A stretch of 63,716 nucleotides of DNA, taken from NCBI GenBank assembly GCA_028867735.1, contig JAGWFW010000005.1, positions 1 to 63,716 on the forward strand, written 5' to 3'. A program made the position numbers and the translations under genes. The stretch is from Nitrososphaerota archaeon (GTDB lineage: Archaea; Thermoproteota; Nitrososphaeria; Nitrososphaerales; Nitrosopumilaceae). Position 1 is the first letter of the stretch. Each line of letters opens with the position of its first letter. This document shows positions 34,797 to 42,344 of the stretch, piece by piece. The notes under the pieces are model-generated. The model was not told the DNA's origin. It worked only from the letters and a program-made list of their open reading frames with translations, and ran no database searches.

Positions 34797-35351
34797 ATGT
34801 TAGTAGACATAGATGTAGGAATGATTCTGGCAATAATAGCTTCATTTGTGATTGGTCTGGCATGCATAGTTGTGTATAATAAAATCAAACCACGCCTAGG
34901 TTCACAGTCAAATGATCTAAAAATTTTGATAGAACGTGTACAATATTATGAAAATCTACTAATAGATATGAAAATCAGACTAGATTCGTTAGAATTGGTC
35001 AAGGAACCTGAAGAATTTATGCCTGCGCAAATTCCAAGACCAAGGGAGGAGAAAAGTGAGCCAGAGACAGTCATAGAGATAAAAGAGGAAAAGCCCAAGG
35101 CTAGGGTTCACAATATGAATTTTGGTAGCGCAACAGAGTATGTGTTGCGATTAATCACGGAAAAACCAATGACGTCACGTGATATTCAGGTCACGATAGG
35201 AAGGAGTAGGGAACACACATCACGTATGATGAAAAAGCTTTTCGAAGAGGGTCTGGTAGAGAGAGACATGCAGACAAAGCCATTCATCTATAAAATAACC
35301 CAGAAAGGACTTGCTAGACTAGGGACCCTAAAGACACCACCAATGCAATAG
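34797..35351 (+). CDS. Membrane-anchored winged-helix regulator
   Basis: The 184-residue protein has one N-terminal membrane helix (about 8-27, ILAIIASFVIGLACIVVY). A coiled-coil-like segment (about 40-70, LKILIERVQYYENLLIDMKIRLDSL) and a charged, Pro/Glu/Lys linker (about 75-110) follow. It ends in a C-terminal winged helix (about 115-180, ATEYVLRLITEKPMTSRDIQVTIGRSREHTSRMMKKLFEEGLVERD). The DNA-binding domain would face the cytoplasm while tethered to the membrane. GTG 34794 is an alternative start one codon upstream. Confidence 0.82.
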   Translation: MLVDIDVGMILAIIASFVIGLACIVVYNKIKPRLGSQSNDLKILIERVQYYENLLIDMKIRLDSLELVKEPEEFMPAQIPRPREEKSEPETVIEIKEEKPKARVHNMNFGSATEYVLRLITEKPMTSRDIQVTIGRSREHTSRMMKKLFEEGLVERDMQTKPFIYKITQKGLARLGTLKTPPMQ

Positions 35352-35526
35352 TTTGGGCTATTTTTTGATCAGTACCTGTTGTCTGATTTCAGGATTTTAA
35401 ATTTTGAGGTTTTTGGTTTGATAGGCCGTTTGGTATGCTTTTGATCAAAAATGATGAAAAATTAACATAAATTATTAATCTTATTTTATCATAAAATCTT
35501 AAATTATTGAATTTATAATAAATGGT
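35352..35526. promoter_or_regulatory. AT-rich spacer with promoter of the AbrB-like gene
   Basis: This 175-bp spacer has no reading frame of note. Its right end is almost pure AT, with a TATA-like tttataata (about 35512-35520) only 7 bp before the AbrB-like ATG at 35527, and another run (ttattttatc, about 35481-35490). Either may serve that gene. A short segment ttttgatca is repeated at 35363-35371 and 35440-35448. Confidence 0.35.
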
Positions 35527-35682
35527 ATGTCAACTGTGGAACAGCTTGTAAAGATAACCTCTGCTGGCACAATCTCCATTCCAAAGGACTTTAGAAAGTA
35601 TCTCGAGCTTCAGAAGGGGAGTTATGTTAAGGTATTAGTTGAGGGAGACCGTCTGATCATCAAGAAAGTGACTATCTCTTAG
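35527..35682 (+). CDS. AbrB/MazE/SpoVT-type swapped-hairpin DNA-binding protein
   Basis: This is a 51-residue gene. It starts MSTVEQLVKITSAGTISIPKDFRKYL, continues ELQKGSYVKVLVEGDRLIIKK and ends VTIS, the full AbrB/SpoVT fold of about 45 residues. Such proteins dimerise to form one DNA-binding unit and act as transition-state regulators or antitoxins. No toxin gene is adjacent: the neighbour is convergent and overlaps its stop by 4 bp (TTAG). A free-standing regulator is therefore more likely than an antitoxin. Confidence 0.88.
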   Translation: MSTVEQLVKITSAGTISIPKDFRKYLELQKGSYVKVLVEGDRLIIKKVTIS

Positions 35683-36074
35683 GTTGTGCTTCGTTCTCTC
35701 TGGGCCAGTTTTAGCACTTGGTAGTTCCATTCCTTTCCCTTTCGTTCCCTAGCTACTCTTCCTTTAAGTGTAAATCTTGAGAGATAGGTGGAGATTACGC
35801 TTAGTTTGATTGGCTCCTCATATTCATCCTCATATTTTTCAAGGATTATGGAGGAGGTAAACTTGCCCATTGGATAGTGTTTATCCACAATGTTCCAGAT
35901 CTTGGCTCCAACAGAGTCAGGTTGTGCCGATTCCTCCGGCTCCTCTATGTTCATCAGGTCCATTAATTCAAATATCTTTAACATCTTTTCACGAGTAACA
36001 TTGCCCTCTAGGCTTAGGTTGTATTTGGCGCCATCTGCATCCTCCAAGTCTATTCGTATTCGTTTTCGGGCCAT
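35679..36074 (-). CDS. Origin-adjacent small protein with wHTH-like C-terminus, unknown function
   Basis: The 131-residue protein has an N-terminal basic strand (ARKRIRIDLEDADGAKYNLSL). An acidic linker (MNIEEPEESAQPDS) follows, then a C-terminal region (VGAKIWNIVDKHYPMGKFTSSIILEKYEDEYEEPIKLSVISTYLSRFTLKGRVARERKGKEWNY) compatible with a winged helix. It is divergent from orc1/cdc6 across the candidate origin, so its promoter lies inside it. Position suggests, but does not prove, a replication or regulatory role. Confidence 0.7.
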   Translation of the reverse strand: MARKRIRIDLEDADGAKYNLSLEGNVTREKMLKIFELMDLMNIEEPEESAQPDSVGAKIWNIVDKHYPMGKFTSSIILEKYEDEYEEPIKLSVISTYLSRFTLKGRVARERKGKEWNYQVLKLAQRERSTT

Positions 36075-36230
36075 GTGATCGATCCGGTTAACACCTTAAC
36101 ACTTGAACAGATCAAAGAAGAATTGTTAACAAGGGGGTTTGTTAACATTCACTGCCTAGTCCATTCGTAGACATTTATCCAATCTTAACAGGATGCCTAG
36201 CTTTCATATCACAGAATAGGCTGAAACTAT

Positions 36231-36258
36231 GCCTAGAGTGGAAATAAAGGGGTCTATT
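36231..36258 (+). repeat. ORB-like origin repeat 1
   Basis: This 28-nt unit begins GCCTAGAGTGG and ends in AAAGGGGTCTATT. It is identical to the unit at 36293-36320 and has the same orientation. The GTGGAAA core and the G-run match the layout of archaeal origin recognition boxes and mini-ORBs. It is the presumed Orc1/Cdc6 binding site. Confidence 0.75.
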
Positions 36259-36292
36259 CAGACATGTTAACAGTGTTAAGAGCCATCTTCAC

Positions 36293-36320
36293 GCCTAGAG
36301 TGGAAATAAAGGGGTCTATT
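36293..36320 (+). repeat. ORB-like origin repeat 2
   Basis: This is an exact copy of the 28-nt unit at 36231-36258, offset by 62 bp, close to six DNA helical turns, so both would present the same face. Identity stops abruptly at both ends, which suggests selection on a protein site rather than a recent large duplication. Confidence 0.75.
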
Positions 36321-36391
36321 TTGGCCTCTTTTTTGTTCATCTTAACAATAACTTAACAATCAGTGAACTTGATTCTAGGAATGCCCACACA

Positions 36392-36410
36392 CCATTCCTT
36401 CCACTCTAGC
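36392..36410 (-). repeat. Inverted partial ORB-like element
   Basis: Read on the minus strand, GCTAGAGTGGAAGGAATGG shares the CTAGAGTGGAA core of the two direct repeats. It has a different right half. It faces them across about 70 bp and borders the A/T-only stretch, an arrangement like inverted ORBs flanking the unwinding region in other archaeal origins. Confidence 0.6.
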
Positions 36411-36514
36411 TTTATTAAAAAAAATTTTTTAAGAAAAAATAAAAATAATTAATGATATACTAAATTTGAATTAGTTATTCTATTCTAATCTAGTTACTAT
36501 GGTAGAGTCCATAT

Positions 36515-37756
36515 GTGGACAGAGAAGAAACGACGGTGTGTGGGTTGATGACAAAAGATCCCATCGATAAATTACTCGATGATGCAGCAAGTGGTAAGTC
36601 ATTATTCAAAAACCGAGAGGTATTGCATTTTACTTTCATGCCAGATATTGTATTACACAGGGACGACGAGCAAAAGAAGGTCACACAATCACTAATTCCA
36701 TTATTAAAAAAATCGAGACCCTCAAATCTACTGATATATGGTAAACCAGGTACGGGCAAGACTCTGGTTGTTAAGAAGGTCTTAAACAAGATTCAAGAGC
36801 GGGTCAAGGACGGCTCATTTCCAATTCAACTGCTTTACGCAAATGCAAAAGAGGAAACTACACTGTATGGTTTATTGGTAAAGTTTGGCCGCCAGTTGGG
36901 ACTTGTATCCCAAAAAGAGCTACCAACAACCGGATTGTCAATAAGTGAGGTCTTTAATAGATTAATGACAGTAATTGAGAAAAACACACTCAATACGGTC
37001 TTTGTGGTTGATGAGATTGATTATCTTGCGGAATTGGTATCAAAGACAGGAAAGGATGTTTTTTACTCATTAACACGAGCAAATGAAAGGCTGAAGAAAG
37101 GCTCGCTTACCCTTATTGGGATATCAAACGACCTGACATTCAAAGAAAGACTGGACCCAAGGGTTCTAAGCAGTCTAAGCGAGGAAGAGATTGTCTTTAC
37201 CAATTATACAGTAAACCAGATCAAAGAAATCCTAACAGAGAGAATCAAGCAGGCCTTCATTCCAAATGTTCTTGATCCGGCCGCATTGAATCTGTGTGCT
37301 GCCATGTCAGGCCAAGAACATGGCGATGCCAGAAGAGCGATTGACCTGCTTCGTGTGGCAGGCGAGATAGCGGAACGCGAACAGGCCGATATGGTGAGGG
37401 AAGACCACATACGCGGGGCCTCACTGAAGATGGAAGAGGACAAGGAGACCACCGCACTCAACTCTTATCCTCTGCATGAAAAACTACTCATACTTGCCGT
37501 AATGAAGGCAAATGGCAGCACCACAGGCGAGATATATCAATCCTACAAAAATCTCTGCAAGACCACAAGGCAGAAGGAACTCACACAGCGGCGGGTCACG
37601 CAAATGCTAAGCGAGATTGAGATGACAGGACTGATCTCAGGCAAGATAATTCATCAAGGCATGCATGGCCGAACAAAGAAATTTGCTTTGACACTAAATC
37701 CTGAGACCGTAAAAAAGGCATTCAAGGAAGACCTAGTTCTGGAAGACCTGCTATAG
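36515..37756 (+). CDS. Orc1/Cdc6 replication initiator
   Basis: This origin-binding AAA+ ATPase has 413 residues. The N-terminal arm is followed by Walker A YGKPGTGKT (about 75-83), Walker B VFVVDEIDYL (about 167-176), a sensor 1 region ISND (about 210) and the GDARRAIDLLR sensor 2 motif (about 276). A C-terminal winged helix (about 325-400) closes the protein. GTG 36515 is used; ATG 36548 is an alternative. The candidate origin lies directly upstream, and the PolD small-subunit gene is convergent, with 1 nt between stops. Confidence 0.96.
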   Translation: MDREETTVCGLMTKDPIDKLLDDAASGKSLFKNREVLHFTFMPDIVLHRDDEQKKVTQSLIPLLKKSRPSNLLIYGKPGTGKTLVVKKVLNKIQERVKDGSFPIQLLYANAKEETTLYGLLVKFGRQLGLVSQKELPTTGLSISEVFNRLMTVIEKNTLNTVFVVDEIDYLAELVSKTGKDVFYSLTRANERLKKGSLTLIGISNDLTFKERLDPRVLSSLSEEEIVFTNYTVNQIKEILTERIKQAFIPNVLDPAALNLCAAMSGQEHGDARRAIDLLRVAGEIAEREQADMVREDHIRGASLKMEEDKETTALNSYPLHEKLLILAVMKANGSTTGEIYQSYKNLCKTTRQKELTQRRVTQMLSEIEMTGLISGKIIHQGMHGRTKKFALTLNPETVKKAFKEDLVLEDLL

Positions 37757-37757
37757 C

Positions 37758-39188
37758 TTAACCAGACGTTTCAGTAAAATCCTTGGTAAATACCTTCATT
37801 GTAGCCAAATTAACAATTATGGCAATGCCTGGAGTTGGGGTTATGCCAACACTTGCCTGATAACCTGTCTGGCTCTGCCAAGCTCCGGAATTAACAATCA
37901 ACGTTCCCTTGTACATGTCAAGGTCAACTACATGAACATGACCCGAATGAAAAATATCAGGAACCTCGTTTATCACCATGAAATCTTCAAGCTCTGGTGC
38001 AATTGGAGTCCGCTTTCCATATATTGGACTGAGATGCCTTGTCCTCAACAATGCACGCATTGCCTTTGCTGGCTGTGCATAGCTTAGACCAGGGGTGGTT
38101 CCTACCACATCATCAAGACTCTGGCCATGAAACATCAGCACCTTCACTCCATTAAGATCCAAAAATGCAGGATTGCCCATCATGAAAAAATTCTCCCGAT
38201 TCCACAAACTCATGTTGTGTTTTTCTGGTATGGCAGGCTGCGGCAGTGCTCTTCTACCAGGATCATGGTTGCCAGGAATAATGAAGGTCTTGATGTGTTT
38301 TGGGACTTTGTCAAGCATCTGTGCAGCCTTTGCCATCTGCTCGTCCATGTCAGTCAGAAGCAGCTCCTTGTCCTGATTTGGGAAGATGCCAACACCATCT
38401 ATTATATCCCCACATATCAAGAGAAACCGCACTTTTCTTGCCACTGGATCGGGGCTTGAAAGCCAAGCGATAAACTCTGCAAACTCCTTTTCCATAAAAT
38501 ACTTACTGCCAATGTGAATGTCAGATATCAAAACTGCATATGTCTCACTCTTCGAGCGATTTGCTATGTGATCTGGAATGTCTGGCACCAAAAGCTCCTT
38601 TACTATGAATCCCCCATTCTTACCATTTGTAATGCCTGCCATCACGAACTGGTCCATTAAAAGCGAGTTTGCAGTCTCCTGAAGCTCCTGGTTGAATACC
38701 AGGACTTCAAGGGAGCCAGTAGGATCGTCTATGACAAGCTTGGTGACATCCCGTTCACTCTTCCTATCCATCAAAAGACCTGCAACAAATATTTCCTCGC
38801 CCAGCTTGCCGCCAGTCACATTTCCTATTGGTATCATCTTTTTTGCCTGAGATCTTTGCATCATTATTCTAAGTAATTTTGAATACCTATCAGAAAACAA
38901 GGCCGTAAAACCATCTATTCCCTCTGCAGAAGTAACCTTTTTTGTAGGATCGAATAATATGGCGTGTTGGTCCCCAACACTCTCATCAATTCCCGACTCT
39001 ACGAACATTTTGAGGTCACTCCGATTTATCAAAAACAGGTTCTGCTTTGCCTTTTCACGAACAACCTGTTTAATTATATTTTGGAGTTCCTTCACATCTA
39101 TCTTCTCTAATATCTTAAACGCATCAGGATGAATCTGAAATCCCTTACTCAACGCATATGTTATTGCAGACGATACCTCTTCTTTCAC
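37758..39188 (-). CDS. polB: DNA polymerase D small subunit (DP1)
   Basis: The 476-residue protein has an N-terminal helical part (about 1-80), an OB fold (about 115-210) and a calcineurin-like phosphoesterase domain. This domain has SDIHIGS, LLICGDIIDG, IPGNHDPG and HSGHVHV. All metal-ligand motifs appear intact, which is consistent with an active 3'-5' proofreading exonuclease. It pairs with the large subunit at 30119-33493, 4 kb away across the origin, rather than being adjacent. Confidence 0.96.
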   Translation of the reverse strand: MKEEVSSAITYALSKGFQIHPDAFKILEKIDVKELQNIIKQVVREKAKQNLFLINRSDLKMFVESGIDESVGDQHAILFDPTKKVTSAEGIDGFTALFSDRYSKLLRIMMQRSQAKKMIPIGNVTGGKLGEEIFVAGLLMDRKSERDVTKLVIDDPTGSLEVLVFNQELQETANSLLMDQFVMAGITNGKNGGFIVKELLVPDIPDHIANRSKSETYAVLISDIHIGSKYFMEKEFAEFIAWLSSPDPVARKVRFLLICGDIIDGVGIFPNQDKELLLTDMDEQMAKAAQMLDKVPKHIKTFIIPGNHDPGRRALPQPAIPEKHNMSLWNRENFFMMGNPAFLDLNGVKVLMFHGQSLDDVVGTTPGLSYAQPAKAMRALLRTRHLSPIYGKRTPIAPELEDFMVINEVPDIFHSGHVHVVDLDMYKGTLIVNSGAWQSQTGYQASVGITPTPGIAIIVNLATMKVFTKDFTETSG

Positions 39189-39263
39189 AAACTGTCATAA
39201 TACAGCTTTTAATTAAATCTGTTCGAACTCTCAACCCTCAAATAACTCCTCAAAACAAATTCG

Positions 39264-39806
39264 TTGTTGGCAAAAAAAAGAATTCTGGTATTCTTGATTT
39301 TCATTGCAATCTTTTCTGCTGCATATTCTGTAGGAAGTGCAAGCAACATGTCAGAACAAGATTCCAAGTCATTTATCAAGGAATTTCAACAAGCCGTAGA
39401 AGGAATTGATGCAATAGGAATATTTGCACATAACACATCTGTCGCGTTGCCTATGTTTGTACCGGGATTTGGGGTAGCTTGGGGATCTTTTGCCGCATGG
39501 TCCACTGGACTGGCATTCAGAGCCTTGGTGTCTACTACACCATCCCTCGCAAAGCTGCCTCCTCTTGCCATCCTCTATCTCTCGCCTTTCGGCATAATGG
39601 AACTAATTGCCTATTCTATTGGGATGTCTCGAAGCTTTCTTCTTGTCAATACAATTCTCAGAAAGAAAACCGAGCTCAGATACGAGCTACGCCCGACGAT
39701 AATTGAGATAGGAATTGTAATTGCCTTGTTGCTTGCCGCTGCATTTATTGAATATGCAATGATACAAGAATTTGGTTCTACATTGGTTAACCCCAAAGCA
39801 CACTAG
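39264..39806 (+). CDS. SpoIIM-like (stage II sporulation M family) membrane protein
   Basis: The 180-residue protein resembles SpoIIM/DUF95-type proteins. It has a basic start (LAKKRI), a first helix (about 7-26), then IGIFAHNTSVALPMFVPGFGVAWGSFAAWSTGLAF and further helices to about residue 165. The FxHN and GxxxxGxxxA/S patterns fit the family. In non-sporulating archaea the role is unknown; cell envelope or division is a guess. The start is one of two tandem TTG codons (39264 or 39267). It is divergent from the PolD small subunit. Confidence 0.78.
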   Translation: MLAKKRILVFLIFIAIFSAAYSVGSASNMSEQDSKSFIKEFQQAVEGIDAIGIFAHNTSVALPMFVPGFGVAWGSFAAWSTGLAFRALVSTTPSLAKLPPLAILYLSPFGIMELIAYSIGMSRSFLLVNTILRKKTELRYELRPTIIEIGIVIALLLAAAFIEYAMIQEFGSTLVNPKAH

Positions 39807-39836
39807 ATTCATTTTTATTTTAACGCCAAACTAGAC

Positions 39837-40577
39837 ATGATGATGCTTGGCCTTAAGATTCACACACTCCCAAAATTAGCCAAACCCGTCATGATAGCAG
39901 CACTTCCAGACATGGGAAATGTTGCCGGTATTGGAATGGATTTTCTCGTAAAAAAACTAAAAGCAAAACTATTTGCAGAGATCTATGCCTTCTGGCCACC
40001 CGCTGTTTCATATGATCAAGGATTGATAAAATATGAACAATCAAGCTACAAATTTCATTACTCTCAAAAAGAAAATCTGGTGTTCTTTTCCGGAGAGTTT
40101 AACCCATCTGATCCCAGACGTCTTTACGAACTGTGCTATGAGGTAGTTAACATGGCAAAAAAACTTAGGGTAAGTACACTTTATTCCATTGGGGCTGCGC
40201 TCAGGCAACCGACTCCTGGCGAACCCAAATTGTTTGCAGTCACTACAACATCAAAACACCTAGGTGTGCTAAAGAAAGAAAAACTGGAACTTCTAAACGG
40301 AAAAGGTCAGATTACTGGTTTCAATGGTCTGATAATGGGAATTGCAAAGGAAAAACAACTTGACAGTACATGCATTCTATCGGAAATAGACAATCCCGAT
40401 GTCATTCAACCCAAATCGGCTCAACTTGTACTTGAAAAACTCTTGCAAGTTTTAGACCTCAAACCACTTGACATGAAAGAGCTGGAGGAAGAAGAAAAAA
40501 GAAAACAGTTCATGGAACAACAAATAAACTACGTGAATGGACTAGCTAGAAAAGACAATCAACCGGGAATTGCCTAA
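39837..40577 (+). CDS. PAC2-family proteasome assembly chaperone
   Basis: The 246-residue protein has the PAC2 fold: PVMIAALPDMGNVAGIGMDFLVKKL (about 18-42), then SGEFNPSDPRRLYELCYEVVNMAKKL, and IGAALRQPTPGEPKLFAVTTT. It ends in a charged coil (ELEEEEKRKQFMEQQ). Archaeal PbaA/PbaB-type proteins of this family interact with proteasome components or act as ATP-independent chaperones. It follows the SpoIIM-like gene by 30 bp on the same strand, possibly co-transcribed. Confidence 0.85.
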   Translation: MMMLGLKIHTLPKLAKPVMIAALPDMGNVAGIGMDFLVKKLKAKLFAEIYAFWPPAVSYDQGLIKYEQSSYKFHYSQKENLVFFSGEFNPSDPRRLYELCYEVVNMAKKLRVSTLYSIGAALRQPTPGEPKLFAVTTTSKHLGVLKKEKLELLNGKGQITGFNGLIMGIAKEKQLDSTCILSEIDNPDVIQPKSAQLVLEKLLQVLDLKPLDMKELEEEEKRKQFMEQQINYVNGLARKDNQPGIA

Positions 40578-40616
40578 TTGCGTTGTTAAATTATACCTAT
40601 TGATTAAATACAAGTT

Positions 40617-42335
40617 TTGGGCTTTGCTAATCAAATGGCATTACGCTTCCTGCCCCTAATGGCAATTGCCGGACTTTTAATTATATTCTGTCTGCCTCAT
40701 AACGCATATTCTGATTTTACATCCAATAACAAATATCTAATTCAAGCAACTGGTTTTGTAGCAGGCACGCAGGATATACTTGATTCCACATTTGACATAC
40801 AGCTTACTACAGGTACCCAAAGCGGCAGTAGCATACTTTCTACGCTGGATAACGGCCTTGTTACAATTAACGGCGATAATTATCTTAACACAGGCAATTG
40901 GAACACGACCCTGCTGAGGAACGGGAAATACTTGTTGCTTCAAGGAAACGCACAGGATTCGCACGGCAATACCATACAACTCAACCTCTTTGGTAGGCAG
41001 ATAGATAGCAGTCAAAACGGACTAGTTTACAGTATCACCGGTAAGGCCACCAGCTCAGAGGCCTTCCGAGTTATCTATAGCGCCAAAGCAACCATAGTTG
41101 GTTCACAAACATCATCATCCACTACACAGACATCAACTACACAACAAAATACCACCACATCAAACGTTGTAAGAATAAGCATACTTGCCGGCGCATCAAA
41201 CATCAATAACCAGATTTACTATTCTCCGTCAGCTGTTAGTATCACGCCTGGAACTACGATAATCTGGACCAACAACGACAGCGTACCCCATCAAGTAATG
41301 AGCGGGACTGCGACAGTCATAGGGGGTAATACCACCACGCCAAAATTTTCTGCTGATGGAATAATTAACAGCGGAATCATAGCACCCGGAAAATCTTTCC
41401 AGTATACCATAACAAACTTTAATTCCAAAGCCTATCTCAGTCCGGCGGCAGCGCAATACCTGAATTTGCCAATGGAACAAACTGCTGGCGATATCACCTT
41501 TTTTGATCCAACTTATACCTGGATGATGGGAGTGATACGCCCGTCTTCTACACCCAGTTCAACACAGGCACAAACAGTCCAGATTAACATATTGCAAGGA
41601 GCCTCCACGGCAACAAATAATCAGTATCTGTCCCCCTCATCTGTACAAGTAACACCTGGCTCGACAATTGTTTGGAAGAACAACGATTCTGTTGTACACA
41701 GAATATTGAGTGGCCAATCCAGACAAAACACTGCAGGAACCCGTGGTGTTGGTTCAACGGGAACTCTGCCAACACCGGTGTTTACTCCTGATGGAAGAAT
41801 AGACAGTGGCTCGATAGCCCCCGGCCAGACCTTCCAGTATACAATGACTGGAACCGGCGTGTTTTCCTTTTATGATTCCTTAAACACATGGATAAACGGT
41901 AATATCATATCGGTTTCACAAATATCAAAAATACCTCCAGTACAGGTAAGCATCCTGCAGGGCTCATCACTAGCCCAAGGATCTGCTGCTCAACAAAATC
42001 AAAACTATGTGAACGGATACTATTCTCCGGATCAGGTACAGATCTCTCCTGGAACTACGATAATCTGGACCAACAACGACAATGTTGCCCATTCAATATT
42101 TAGTGGAACTGCAACATTCAGTACGGTCAACCCATACGTTCCAGACGGCAGGATAAAGAGCGACTCAATAGCCCCCGGCCAGACCTTCCAGTATACTGTC
42201 AATGATACAGGAATGATCAGATTCTATGATCCATCGTATACTTGGATGAACGGCATAATTGTATCAATTCCATCCACACAAACCCACGTTCTAGATAGAA
42301 GTCCCCAGAATAATCCAAGCCCAGGCCTTAGATGA
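40617..42335 (+). CDS. Secreted protein with three degenerate cupredoxin-like domains
   Basis: A signal peptide (about 1-32, ending HNAYS) precedes a beta-rich domain (about 35-160), a Ser/Thr linker and three cupredoxin-like repeats (about 185-310, 320-435, 440-550). Each repeat keeps the first His position (VPHQV, VVHRI, VAHSI). The C-terminal ligand loop reads FFDPTYTWMMG, FYDSLNTWING and FYDPSYTWMNG, so the Cys and second His of type 1 copper sites are missing. Exact DNA repeats of 34 nt (from about 41248 and 42052) and about 28 nt (from about 41816 and 42171) link the domains. An envelope adhesion or structural role is more likely than electron transfer. Confidence 0.88.
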   Translation: MGFANQMALRFLPLMAIAGLLIIFCLPHNAYSDFTSNNKYLIQATGFVAGTQDILDSTFDIQLTTGTQSGSSILSTLDNGLVTINGDNYLNTGNWNTTLLRNGKYLLLQGNAQDSHGNTIQLNLFGRQIDSSQNGLVYSITGKATSSEAFRVIYSAKATIVGSQTSSSTTQTSTTQQNTTTSNVVRISILAGASNINNQIYYSPSAVSITPGTTIIWTNNDSVPHQVMSGTATVIGGNTTTPKFSADGIINSGIIAPGKSFQYTITNFNSKAYLSPAAAQYLNLPMEQTAGDITFFDPTYTWMMGVIRPSSTPSSTQAQTVQINILQGASTATNNQYLSPSSVQVTPGSTIVWKNNDSVVHRILSGQSRQNTAGTRGVGSTGTLPTPVFTPDGRIDSGSIAPGQTFQYTMTGTGVFSFYDSLNTWINGNIISVSQISKIPPVQVSILQGSSLAQGSAAQQNQNYVNGYYSPDQVQISPGTTIIWTNNDNVAHSIFSGTATFSTVNPYVPDGRIKSDSIAPGQTFQYTVNDTGMIRFYDPSYTWMNGIIVSIPSTQTHVLDRSPQNNPSPGLR

Positions 42336-42344
42336 GGCGCCAAA

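Larger units (their letters stand above)
36075..36514. other. Candidate replication origin (oriC)
   Basis: This 440-bp non-coding region directly precedes an Orc1/Cdc6 gene. It holds two identical 28-nt repeats with an ORB-like core (AGTGGAAATAAAGGGGT) at 36231 and 36293, spaced 62 bp. An inverted partial copy lies at 36392-36410, with short copies of the GCCTAG edge near 36154 and 36195. Several GTTAAC or TTAACA words are scattered through it. An almost pure A/T stretch at about 36411-36500 could be the unwinding element. ORB boxes of this kind (G-rich end, GTGGAAA core) bind Orc1/Cdc6 in other archaea. The call is based on sequence only. Confidence 0.75.

Noticed and set aside
34675-34863. 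62-codon minus-strand frame between the two regulators
   Set aside because: It overlaps the start and promoter of the membrane-anchored regulator and its composition (His/Ser/Leu) is typical of an antisense artefact.
35527-36074. Toxin-antitoxin pair (AbrB-like plus neighbour)
   Set aside because: The two genes are convergent, not an operon, and the 131-residue neighbour resembles no toxin family.
36231-36320. CRISPR array
   Set aside because: Only two identical repeats with one spacer-like 34-nt interval, next to Orc1/Cdc6 and without cas genes; the core matches origin recognition boxes.
41248-42200. Mobile or tandem DNA repeats
   Set aside because: The exact repeats lie in frame within equivalent positions of the cupredoxin-like domains, so they reflect domain duplication or gene conversion within one gene.
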